This document shows, piece by piece, positions 24,916 through 31,766 of a DNA stretch of 64,000 bases. The position numbers and the translations under genes are program-made. Within the stretch, counting starts at the first letter, position 1; every line of letters begins with the position of its first letter. The stretch covers positions 1 through 64,000 of the forward strand of contig DAOTVC010000076.1 of the NCBI GenBank assembly GCA_034437215.1, given 5' to 3'. The DNA comes from DAOTVC01 sp034437215. Lineage in GTDB: Bacteria; Chloroflexota; Anaerolineae; B4-G1; SLSP01. Below the pieces are notes generated by a model, which had not been told where the DNA came from, made no database searches, and saw only the letters and a program-made list of their open reading frames with translations.

Positions 24916-25095
24916 AAAAAAACCTCCTCGCCGTGGGGCGAAGAGGCACGTCATTGAGTGATGACCGTGCCACCTCCTCTCCGCGAAGGTCGTGACAGCC
25001 GGTCGGGGCTGAGTGTCGGGCTCTCCACCGTGGTGGAATACCGTTGCGGGACAGCGCCGGTCTCTCACCGGCTTCCTCGGACTCCCGTCCGTCTC
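24916..25095 (-). promoter_or_regulatory. Cobalamin riboswitch with intrinsic terminator
   Basis: On the minus strand the leader contains the B12-box core: GCCGGTGAGAGACCGGCG, then CTGTCCCGCAACGGT and, further on, GAGCCCGACAC. These match the conserved core of the cobalamin aptamer. Downstream, CCTCTTCGCC and GGCGAGGAGG pair around CCAC and are followed by seven T's (24916-24946), an intrinsic terminator placed about 75 bases before the GTG of the first gene. The likely logic is termination when cobalamin is bound, so the importer is made when B12 is scarce. A TATACT -10 box lies just upstream (25113-25118); no good -35 is seen. Confidence 0.95.
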
Positions 25096-25110
25096 TATTC
25101 GACTGTAGGG

Positions 25111-25325
25111 AGAGTATAGCACAGCCGGGGAGAAATGCAGAGGCTCGTGGGCGGTGGAGCGCTAGCTGACGGCCCTGAGTCTGGCGAGGGGAGTAGCGTG
25201 CAGTCGAAGGATCTCTCCTGAACGACGGTGAGAGATTCCGCGACTTCGTGCTCTGTGCAGAGCACTTCGCTCGGAATGATGGGCTTAAAGTGCTAGGTAG
25301 CCAGGTGTTGGAATGGGACTTTTTG
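25111..25325. other. Noncoding stretch with small inverted repeats
   Basis: Between the riboswitch promoter and the palindromes. ATCTCTC/GAGAGAT (25211-25217 and 25230-25236) and GTGCTCTG-TG-CAGAGCAC (25248-25265) are small stems. No gene is supported here. Confidence 0.5.
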
Positions 25326-25403
25326 TGAGTTTGCGCGCCGCGGAGCGGCGCGCAAACTCATCCCCACTAGTCCTCGTCACGGGCCTGCAGGCCCGTGACG
25401 AGG
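25326..25403. repeat. Two adjacent perfect long palindromes
   Basis: TGAGTTTGCGCGCCGC and its exact complement flank GGA (25326-25360). Eleven bases later CCTCGTCACGGGCCTG runs directly into its exact complement (25372-25403), a 32-bp palindrome. They sit between the divergent cobalamin and zinc operons and just upstream of the -35 box at 25415. Possible roles are a bidirectional terminator or a REP-like element; both are inference. Confidence 0.88.
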
Positions 25404-25414
25404 GCGCAGCGTGC

Positions 25415-25443
25415 TTGACATACAGCCCAAGATCGGCTATCCT
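25415..25443 (+). promoter_or_regulatory. Sigma-70-type promoter of the Fur-family gene
   Basis: TTGACA (25415-25420), a 17-base spacer and TATCCT (25438-25443). The expected start of transcription is just before or within the Fur-type palindrome at 25450-25464, so the repressor gene's own promoter could be blocked by its product. Confidence 0.8.
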
Positions 25444-25449
25444 GCTTAT

Positions 25450-25464
25450 TGAAAGGAATTATCA
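25450..25464 (+). promoter_or_regulatory. Putative Fur/Zur operator over the regulator start
   Basis: TGAAAGGAATTATCA agrees with the 7-1-7 Fur-family palindrome TGATAATNATTATCA at 11 of 14 defined positions. It also overlaps the Shine-Dalgarno of the regulator gene. Autoregulation is inferred. Confidence 0.5.
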
Positions 25465-25466
25465 AT

Positions 25467-25889
25467 ATGACGGGTATGAATTGGGAAGAGGTGCTCTCCG
25501 CTGCCGGATACCGCATCACCGAGCCCCGGCGCGTGGTGGTGGAGGTGCTCGATGCCGCGCTGCGTCCCCTCTCCCCGCAGGAGATCTACGAGCGGGGCCA
25601 GGTGCTGCACCCGCGGCTGGGGCTGGTCACCGTCTACCGCACGCTGGAGCTCTTCGAACCCCTGGGTCTGGTGCGCCGGGTGCACCGTGAGGACGGCTGC
25701 CACGGCTACCTCCTCTCGAAGCCCGGTCACCGGCACGTTCTGATGTGCGAGCGCTGCGGGCGGGCGGTGGAGTTCGCCGGGGCGGACGACCTGAAGGCGC
25801 TCATCGCGCGGGTGGAAGCGCGCACGGGCTACGCCGTAGCGGAGCACCTGCTCCAGCTCTTTGGGCTCTGTCCCGGCTGCCGGGGGTAG
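25467..25889 (+). CDS. Fur-family (Zur-like) metalloregulator
   Basis: 140 residues from ATG 25467 with AAAGGA upstream; an earlier in-frame TTG at 25449 is less likely. It has an N-terminal winged helix (AAGYRITEPRRVVVEVL, VTVYRTLELF) and a C-terminal dimerisation domain with HGYLLSKPGHRHVLMCERC and a final CPGC, together the two CxxC pairs of the structural zinc site. The zinc importer genes begin 57 bases downstream on the same strand, and a Fur-type palindrome precedes them, so zinc sensing (Zur) is more likely than iron or peroxide sensing. A proof would need the regulatory site ligands to be compared with characterised Zur proteins. Confidence 0.88.
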   Translation: MTGMNWEEVLSAAGYRITEPRRVVVEVLDAALRPLSPQEIYERGQVLHPRLGLVTVYRTLELFEPLGLVRRVHREDGCHGYLLSKPGHRHVLMCERCGRAVEFAGADDLKALIARVEARTGYAVAEHLLQLFGLCPGCRG

Positions 25890-25914
25890 CAGGGCTCTCT
25901 TTTTTGCCGCATAG

Positions 25915-25929
25915 TGAAAATCTTTTTCA
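25915..25929 (+). promoter_or_regulatory. Putative Zur operator before znuA
   Basis: TGAAAATCTTTTTCA is an inverted repeat with six-base arms and fits the 7-1-7 spacing of Fur-family sites. It ends 17 bases before the start codon of the zinc-binding lipoprotein gene. Confidence 0.6.
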
Positions 25930-25946
25930 ATAAGTGGAGGTGTACG

Positions 25947-26957
25947 ATGACCAAGAGTTTACGCTTCTTACTGACCCTCTTAGCCCTCGCCGGAGTGTTG
26001 ATCGCCGGTGCCGGATGTGGGGAGCAAGCCGCCTCCCCTGCGACCGAGCATGAGGAGACGTTGCCTACCCTGACGCCGGTGAGCCTCGCCGGGGGGGAGA
26101 CCTTGCAAGTTGTCGCGACGACGAGCATCGTCGCCGACGTGGTGGCTGAGGTGGGGGGCGAGGCCATCTCCTTGACGCAGCTGATGCCCCTGGGGGCCGA
26201 CCCCCACGGCTTCGAGCCGACGCCGCAGGACGCCGCCGCCGTCTCCGATGCCCACGTCGTCTTCGTCAACGGCGTGGGGCTGGAGACCTTCATGGACGAC
26301 CTCCTGCAGAGTGCCGACGAGGGAGCGGTCGTCCCCGTATCGGCGGGCATTGAGCTGCTGCCCTTCCGCACGGAAGAAGCGCACGCTGAGGACGAGGGGC
26401 AGGCGCACGACGAGCACGAGCATGAGGACACCGTCGATCCCCACGTGTGGTTCGATCCCCACAACGTGCGGGTCTGGGTGGATAACATCCAAGAGGCCCT
26501 CAGCACCCTCGACCCCGCGAACGCCGAGCTCTACGCCTCCCACGCCGATGCTTACCGGGCCGAGCTGGAGGCCCTTGACGGCTGGATCCGGGAGGAGGTG
26601 GCCCAGGTTCCCGAGGGGAACCGCGTGCTCGTCACCGACCACGCGTCGCTGACCTATTTCGCCGACGAGTACGGTTTCCGGCAGGTGGGGGCGGTCGTGC
26701 CCGCCACGAGCACGCTGGCGGAGCCCTCGGCGCAGGAGCTGGCAGCGCTCCAACAGGCCATCGCTCAATACGACGTGCCCGCCATCTTCGTGGGGCGCAC
26801 CGTCAACCCCACCCTCGCGGCGCAGGTCGCTCAGGATACGGGTGTGGAGCTGCTCTTCCTCTACACCGGCTCCCTGAGCGAGGAGGGGGAGCCGGCCGGG
26901 TCCTACCTGGACTTCATGCGCTACGATGTCTCGACCATCGTGGACGGGTTGCGGTAG
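25947..26957 (+). CDS. znuA: Zinc ABC transporter substrate-binding lipoprotein
   Basis: 336 residues from ATG 25947 with GGAGG six bases upstream; a start 33 bases earlier lacks a site. A signal peptide ends near GAGC, making a lipoprotein probable, though the -3 residue is not ideal. The cluster A-I (ZnuA/TroA) family is shown by MPLGADPHGFEPTPQD, the His- and acid-rich loop (EEAHAEDEGQAHDEHEHED), DPHVWFDPHN, and VTDHASLTYFADEYGF; the three histidines and the terminal Asp/Glu form the metal site. The His-rich loop favours zinc over manganese. It delivers the ion to the permease encoded downstream. Confidence 0.93.
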   Translation: MTKSLRFLLTLLALAGVLIAGAGCGEQAASPATEHEETLPTLTPVSLAGGETLQVVATTSIVADVVAEVGGEAISLTQLMPLGADPHGFEPTPQDAAAVSDAHVVFVNGVGLETFMDDLLQSADEGAVVPVSAGIELLPFRTEEAHAEDEGQAHDEHEHEDTVDPHVWFDPHNVRVWVDNIQEALSTLDPANAELYASHADAYRAELEALDGWIREEVAQVPEGNRVLVTDHASLTYFADEYGFRQVGAVVPATSTLAEPSAQELAALQQAIAQYDVPAIFVGRTVNPTLAAQVAQDTGVELLFLYTGSLSEEGEPAGSYLDFMRYDVSTIVDGLR

Positions 26958-26990
26958 TCCTGGCGTTTGATCTTTGCCTTTTTTCCGCTT

Positions 26991-27830
26991 ATGATTTCTA
27001 AGATGGACGTGAAGAGAAAACCTTTTTTGAGCAAGCCGGCGGAGCACGAGGAGGACGCCCCCATTTTGGTGGTCTCGGGCGTCTCCGCCCGCTATAACGG
27101 CACCGTCGCTCTGGCGGAGGTCTCCTTTCGTCTGGTGAGCGGGGAGCGGGTCGCCGTCGTCGGCCCCAACGGCGCGGGCAAGAGCACGCTCTTCAAGGTG
27201 ATCGCCGGGGTGCTGGAGCCCACGCGGGGTGAGGTACGGGTCGCCGGACACCCTCCGGGGGGGCACGTCTGCATCGGTTACGTACCCCAGCGCAGTGAGG
27301 TCGATTGGCGCTTCCCCGTCACCGTCTTCGACGTGGTGATGATGGGACGCTACGGGAGGCTGGGGCTCCTCGGGCGTCCGGGGCGGGAGGACCGGGCGCG
27401 CGTGCGCCAGGCGCTGGAGGTGGTGGGGATCGCCGACTTGGCGCAGCGGCAGATTCACGAGCTCTCGGGCGGGCAGCAGCAGCGTATGTTCATCGCCCGG
27501 GCCCTGGCCCAGGAGGCCACCCTCATTCTGATGGACGAGCCCCTGGCGGGGCTGGACATCCCCGCTCAGGAGCAGATCTTCGAGATCCTGGAGGATCTAC
27601 GGGAGCGGGAGGTGACGGTAATGGTCGCCACCCACGACCTCCACCTTGCCGCCGAGTCCTTCGATCGGGTGCTGCTGCTCAACACCCGGTTGGTAGGCAG
27701 CGGCGCGCCGGGGGAGGTGCTGACCTCGGAGAACCTGCAGCGGGCCTACAGCGGGCACCTGCGTCTGATCGAGACCGAGGAGGGCAAGATGGTGGTGAGC
27801 GATACCTGCTGCGGAAAGGGGCTGGGATGA
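26991..27830 (+). CDS. znuC: Zinc ABC transporter ATPase
   Basis: 279 residues if started at ATG 26991; TTG 26967 and ATG 27003 are also possible and none has a clear ribosome site. ABC ATPase with Walker A GPNGAGKST, Q-loop GYVPQR, signature LSGGQQQR, Walker B LILMDEPLAGLD and switch His in ATHDLH. The phrase SEVDWRFPVTVFDVVMMGRYG is characteristic of metal-type (ZnuC/MntB) ATPases. The C-terminus ends in a short Cys-containing tail (DTCCGKG). Its stop overlaps the permease start as ATGA, so the two are translationally coupled. Confidence 0.92.
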   Translation: MISKMDVKRKPFLSKPAEHEEDAPILVVSGVSARYNGTVALAEVSFRLVSGERVAVVGPNGAGKSTLFKVIAGVLEPTRGEVRVAGHPPGGHVCIGYVPQRSEVDWRFPVTVFDVVMMGRYGRLGLLGRPGREDRARVRQALEVVGIADLAQRQIHELSGGQQQRMFIARALAQEATLILMDEPLAGLDIPAQEQIFEILEDLREREVTVMVATHDLHLAAESFDRVLLLNTRLVGSGAPGEVLTSENLQRAYSGHLRLIETEEGKMVVSDTCCGKGLG

Positions 27831-28684
27831 GCGGCGTGCTCGGCTGGGTTCTGGAGCCGCTGGGTTATGCCTTCATGGTGCGGGGTCTGATTGCCGCAGT
27901 GATGGTGGGCATCGTCTGCGCGACGGTGGGAACCTACATGGTGCTGCGGGGGATGGCCTTCTTCGGTGATGCCCTCGCCCACGCCATCCTGCCCGGTGTC
28001 GCCGTGGGCTATCTGCTCAGCGGGGGAGGGCAGGGACCCATCTTCTGGTGGGGCTTGGGCACGGGTGTGCTGACGGCGCTGGGTATCGGCGCGGTGGGCA
28101 AAGGCGCCCAGGTGAAGGAGGACACCGCCATCGGCATCATCTTCTCGGGGATGTTCGCCCTGGGTATCGCGCTCATCTCGACGTTGCGCAGCTACGCCGT
28201 GGACCTGGCCCACTTCCTCTTCGGAAATGTGCTGGGGGTCTCCACGGGTGACCTCTGGTTGACCGCCAGCTTCGGGGCGCTGGTGCTCCTCACCATTGTC
28301 GTCTTCTACAAGGAGTTCCTGGTGCTCTCTTTCGACCCCATCCTCGCGGCGACGCTCCGGCTGCCTGCCGGGTTCCTGCGCTATCTGCTGCTGGTGCTCA
28401 TCGCCGTGACCATCGTCGTCTCCCTGCAGACGGTGGGGGTGGCCCTGATGGTGGCGATGTTGGTGACACCGGCCGCGACTGCTTACCTCCTCACGCGCCG
28501 CATGGCGCCCATGATGGCGTTGGCGGCGGGGATCGGGGCCGTCTCGGGCGTCGTGGGGCTCTACCTCTCCTACTACGTCAGCGTGGCCTCCGGCGCCGCC
28601 ATCGTCCTCGTGGCGACGGCGATCTTTCTGCTGGTCTTCTTCCTGGCCCCCGGGCGGGGTCTTCTCTGGACCTACAGGCGGTAG
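27827..28684 (+). CDS. znuB: Zinc ABC transporter permease
   Basis: Integral membrane protein of 285 residues with about eight or nine hydrophobic helices, of the ABC-3 family (ZnuB/MntC). Family landmarks are GTYMVLRGMAFFGDALAHAILPG near the N-terminus and VALMVAMLVTPAATAYLLT near the C-terminus. The ATG 27827 overlaps the stop of the ATPase gene. The last 36 bases of the gene are repeated exactly 72 bases further on, which marks a recent local duplication. Confidence 0.93.
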   Translation: MSGVLGWVLEPLGYAFMVRGLIAAVMVGIVCATVGTYMVLRGMAFFGDALAHAILPGVAVGYLLSGGGQGPIFWWGLGTGVLTALGIGAVGKGAQVKEDTAIGIIFSGMFALGIALISTLRSYAVDLAHFLFGNVLGVSTGDLWLTASFGALVLLTIVVFYKEFLVLSFDPILAATLRLPAGFLRYLLLVLIAVTIVVSLQTVGVALMVAMLVTPAATAYLLTRRMAPMMALAAGIGAVSGVVGLYLSYYVSVASGAAIVLVATAIFLLVFFLAPGRGLLWTYRR

Positions 28685-28755
28685 GTCACCGTCCCGATCT
28701 CGAACGCGAACCCCAGCGGCCCCGGGCGGGGTCTTCTCTGGACCTACAGGCGGTA
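28648..28755 (+). repeat. 36-bp direct duplication of the znuB end
   Basis: The 36 bases 28648-28683, which encode the last residues of the zinc permease (GRGLLWTYRR) and two bases of the stop, occur again without a mismatch at 28720-28755. The spacing is 72 bases, exactly twice the unit length. The second copy is noncoding. Confidence 0.95.
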
Positions 28756-29090
28756 AGGGAGGGAAGAGGGGCTGGGTATCAGGGAGCGGGGATTAGGCTG
28801 TTCTTGCTGAGTCTTCTGGATTGCGACCTCTGCGTCCTCTGATGCAGCCTGGGTCTTTTGGGTTTCGCCGGGTGGTGGGGTGAGAAGCTCGAAAACTAGC
28901 CCAAATGGCTGCTGCGGTGGGGCGTACCAGACCTTTCCTGCGTTGTGGCAGGCAACGGTGGCAAATGACCCTGTTGTACCCTGCGAAATCCTGGAGAGCC
29001 TGCAGCCTTGGCTATTCGATTGTTAAGGTCCTGCTACTTGACAAGATTTAGAACATCTTTGCGGTTAGCCCCCACCTTCTTTCAGGGAAG
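28685..29090. other. Gene-free region with decayed repeat fragment
   Basis: About 400 bases with no credible gene. It contains the second copy of the 36-bp duplication and, at 28821-28838, an 18-bp exact reverse complement of 59928-59945, a piece of a dispersed repeat. Nothing else is recognisable. Confidence 0.55.
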
Positions 29091-29516
29091 TCAGGAATAC
29101 TCCTCACGGTAGCGGTCGTAGGTGTCGTTGGAGACGACAGGCGCGTTCACCTCCTGGGCCATCTGTAACACGAAGTAGTCGGCGTCGGTCTCCGCCGGAG
29201 CCTGACGGACCTTCTGTTTGTCGAAGAGCCCCTCCAACTGCTCCGGATCGTCCACCTCGTAGCGCAGGGACGCATCCACGATGATGATCGGCTCGAATTC
29301 CATATCCTGGAGCTCCCTAGAAAATAGGCTTGGGTTTGTAGTAGGCGATTCATCGCCGTTGCTTTACGGCACTGAAGTGCCTACTACGAACCATTTTCGT
29401 GCTTGGATGGTGTGCGCAAGCACCGGTGTCTCCTTACGAACGGCGATGAGATTGGAGACCTGGGCCTTGTCCTCCTCCGTCTGCTCTGCGTAGGCGATGT
29501 TGGCTCCATCGACCAT
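29091..29516 (-). pseudogene. NYN/PIN-like ribonuclease split by palindromic insertion
   Basis: Two halves of one Zc3h12a-like NYN domain are on the minus strand. The first half starts at ATG 29516 (MVDGANIAYAEQ, then VSNLIAVRKE). The second half follows after the insert as ELQDMEFEPIIIVDASLRY, then KQKVRQAPAETDADYFVLQ and VVSNDTYDRYREEY, the usual D-G-N, D and S-N-D motifs of the fold. Joining them gives an uninterrupted domain; 117 bases (29313-29429) intervene, with a GAG at both borders. The insert keeps the frame but carries an in-frame TAA, so the protein would stop after 52 residues. A short internal ORF (ATG 29303) could still make the C-terminal half. Such domains are metal-dependent RNases. 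Confidence 0.8.
29313..29429. mobile_element. 117-bp palindromic insertion element
   Basis: The segment interrupting the ribonuclease gene. Its core (29338-29387) is a cruciform: outer stem GTAGTAGGC/GCCTACTAC enclosing GGCGAT-TC-ATCGCC and GGCACT-GA-AGTGCC. A further stem, GTGCTTG/CAAGCAC, lies at one side (about 29400-29422). Both borders carry GGAG or GAG, compatible with a 3-4 bp target duplication. No coding capacity, so it would need a helper such as a REP-associated tyrosine transposase, which is not in the window. Confidence 0.75.
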
Positions 29517-29551
29517 AACCTGTTGGTGGGCCGTGAATGAATCGAGAGCGA

Positions 29552-30220
29552 TTAGCCCACGCTGACCTGCTGGCGGTTTGCCTCCACGACGGCGACGTAG
29601 ACGGCGGCTTCCTCCCGGCTGTTGACATCCAGCTTCTGCAGGATGTTGTGGACGTGGTTCTTGACGGTGCCCGTCTCGATGAAGAGGCGGTCGGCAATCT
29701 CCCGATTGCTCAGCCCCTGCTGGATCAGATCGAGAATCTCCCGCTCCCGGTTGGTGAGCACGTCGGACTTATCGATGACGTCGGTGTGCTGGGCGAAGAC
29801 GTTCGCCAGCTTGGCGACCCGGGACATGAGCACGGAGGCGATGCGCGGCGAGATCAGCGCCTCCCCCCGGTGGGCTGCCCGTATCTTCGTCACGAGGGTC
29901 TCCACAGAGTCATTCTGCAGGACGTATCCGAAGGCTCCGGCTTCGATATAGGGCAGAATCGCCGTCACCGATTCGTTGAGCCCCATGACCAGTCCCTTGA
30001 CGGTGTGTTCGTTTTGTGCCAGGGTGCGCAACAGGTAGAAGGCCTGGTTGTTGGGTAGATTGGTGCTCACGAGCACGACGTCGCTATACGGAACCTCTTT
30101 CAAGGCCGCTGCAGCACTCTCCACCGTCCCGACGATCTTCAGATCCGATTCGTCCTCGAGTACACTGGCTACCATGTTCGCCATTAACGGAATCGTATTG
30201 ACAAGAAGCACGCGTATCAT
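29552..30220 (-). CDS. Atypical NarL-type regulator with degenerate receiver
   Basis: 222 residues; ATG preceded by AAGGGGGG. The C-terminal LuxR/NarL helix-turn-helix is intact (LTNREREILDLIQQGLSNREIA, KNHVHNILQKL). The N-terminal domain has receiver architecture, but the phosphorylation site is gone: the usual Asp is Ser in VVLVSTNLP, the acidic pair is replaced in LLVNTIPLM, and the conserved Lys is Gln in YVLQND. It therefore cannot be phosphorylated in the normal way and should be constitutive or bind a ligand or partner. The following gene on the same strand is the broken ribonuclease. Confidence 0.92.
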   Translation of the reverse strand: MIRVLLVNTIPLMANMVASVLEDESDLKIVGTVESAAAALKEVPYSDVVLVSTNLPNNQAFYLLRTLAQNEHTVKGLVMGLNESVTAILPYIEAGAFGYVLQNDSVETLVTKIRAAHRGEALISPRIASVLMSRVAKLANVFAQHTDVIDKSDVLTNREREILDLIQQGLSNREIADRLFIETGTVKNHVHNILQKLDVNSREEAAVYVAVVEANRQQVSVG

Positions 30221-30337
30221 CTTACCCCCCTTGCCCCAATAGTAATAGTGTGACGGTTGCTCTCACTCTGCTGGTGGATTGGGTTCGACGTGAGTCGAGT
30301 GAAAGCGAAACCGCAGTGGAGAGGGGTGTCGTCCGGA

Positions 30338-31720
30338 TCACACCCCTCCTCCTTGAACCGTTGATGCCCCTCTGTTTCTCATAATTAGAGGCAGCCAGAT
30401 GCGGGGTTCGACGAAGGGTGCGACTGCATCTACGATAATGGAAGCCTCTGCCTCACCGTGGAAGGTCTCGACGCGACCGAGGTTGTCCTCGGCGCGGACC
30501 TCGAAGTCGTAAGCGGCGTCCTCTGCGGCATTGAAGGTGGCGCTGGTCGCCGTCGTGTTCTCCAACCAGAGGAACCAGCCCCCATTCCCCTGGCGGTACC
30601 AGACGTCGTAGTGGGCGATGCCCGAGCCGCCGCCGTCGTTACCCGACCAGCTCACGAGGAAGCTGGTGCTGTTGGTCAGGGTGGGCAGCGGATCGACGGT
30701 CGAGGTCGGTGGCAGGGCGTCGACGGTGGTCGCCGCTTCGGGTCCGCCCCAGTCCTCAACGTTGCCCACGTGATCCACGCCCCGGGCGCGGAACTCGTAG
30801 AAGTGTCCGTCCTGGCCTACGAAGGTCGCGGAGGTATTCTCTACGCCCGCCCGCCAGTCGATCCACGGGCCGACGTTCACCCGGTACTGGACGTCGTAGT
30901 AGGCGATGCCCGCGTCCCCCTGGTCCGTGCCGCTCCAGGAGACGTTGAAGCTGCGCCCGCTGTAGGTGGGCAGGGCATCGACGGTGACGATGGGTGGCTG
31001 GTCATCGTCCACGACGGTGTATTCGACGACGAGGCGCGGGTCGCGGCTCGCGTGGGCGCGGGAGTAGAAGATCCGCTCCCGCTCCTGGATCTGCTCGTCA
31101 CCGATGATCTCCATCCCGTAGTTGGTCTGTGCTCCCGACACCCAGTCGGTGACCAGGCCCGTGACGTCCCATTCGTACCAGCCGACAGCGCTGCCGATGT
31201 ACTTTGTGGTATAGGTGGGCCCCCAGGCGGGCTCGCGATTCCAAGTGACCTCATCCTCAATCCAGCTGCTGTCGAGGCGCCGGATGACCGACGGCAGGGG
31301 TGCGTCATCGGCGGGGATGGAGACGTCGAGGTAGAGGCGCAGGTCGGCGTCGTGGATGACGGCGCCGGCGGGCAGGACGCTGAGGTCGAAGCGGATGAGG
31401 ATGCGCTGCGCACCGAAGTAGTCGCCGGTGGCGCTGTAGTTGTAGCCGAGGTAGAGGGCGTCGTTCCCGAAGTTCTCGTCGGGGCGGGCGGAGGCGATGT
31501 AGGCGTCGGCTGCCGCCGGCAAGGAGAGGGTGGTGGCGAGAAGGCCCGCCTCGGGGTCGGCTTCCTGCAGGACGACCGGTTCCTGCTCGATGGGCTCGCG
31601 CCGGCTTCCCCGCTCGGGCGGCTCGGGGCGCTGGGCCCGTGTCGGGTCGCCGGCAAGGAGCGCGATCAACAGCAGGCACAACACCCCTATCCGGCGCCAG
31701 GTTAATCTCTTGGTATGCAT
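30338..31720 (-). CDS. Secreted DNRLRE/FN3-like protein with LPLIMRN tail
   Basis: 460 residues from ATG 31720 with AAGGGGG eight bases upstream; an earlier in-frame start would overlap the upstream gene. Signal peptide (RRIGVLCLLLIALLAGDP). Residues of about 70 to 240 form a DNRLRE-type beta domain (AAADAYIASARPDENFGND; RILIRFDLSVLPAGAVI; SWIEDEVTWNREP). Two fibronectin-III-like repeats follow, each beginning with a D-A-L-P / D-P-L-P phrase and including SWSGTDQGDAGIAYYDVQY and SWSGNDGGGSGIAHYDVWY. The protein ends with RIWLPLIMRNRGAS, a tail seen at the C-termini of many secreted Chloroflexota proteins and perhaps a sorting signal. Catalytic residues are not visible. Confidence 0.88.
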   Translation of the reverse strand: MHTKRLTWRRIGVLCLLLIALLAGDPTRAQRPEPPERGSRREPIEQEPVVLQEADPEAGLLATTLSLPAAADAYIASARPDENFGNDALYLGYNYSATGDYFGAQRILIRFDLSVLPAGAVIHDADLRLYLDVSIPADDAPLPSVIRRLDSSWIEDEVTWNREPAWGPTYTTKYIGSAVGWYEWDVTGLVTDWVSGAQTNYGMEIIGDEQIQERERIFYSRAHASRDPRLVVEYTVVDDDQPPIVTVDALPTYSGRSFNVSWSGTDQGDAGIAYYDVQYRVNVGPWIDWRAGVENTSATFVGQDGHFYEFRARGVDHVGNVEDWGGPEAATTVDALPPTSTVDPLPTLTNSTSFLVSWSGNDGGGSGIAHYDVWYRQGNGGWFLWLENTTATSATFNAAEDAAYDFEVRAEDNLGRVETFHGEAEASIIVDAVAPFVEPRIWLPLIMRNRGASTVQGGGV

Positions 31721-31766
31721 CTTGGTTTCCCCCTTAAGCATGTGTTTTTCTCCCCCTTCAAAGAGC

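Noticed and set aside
24631..25122. 163-codon minus-strand frame across the riboswitch
   Set aside because: It reads through a conserved noncoding riboswitch and the start of the alpha/alpha-barrel gene in another frame.
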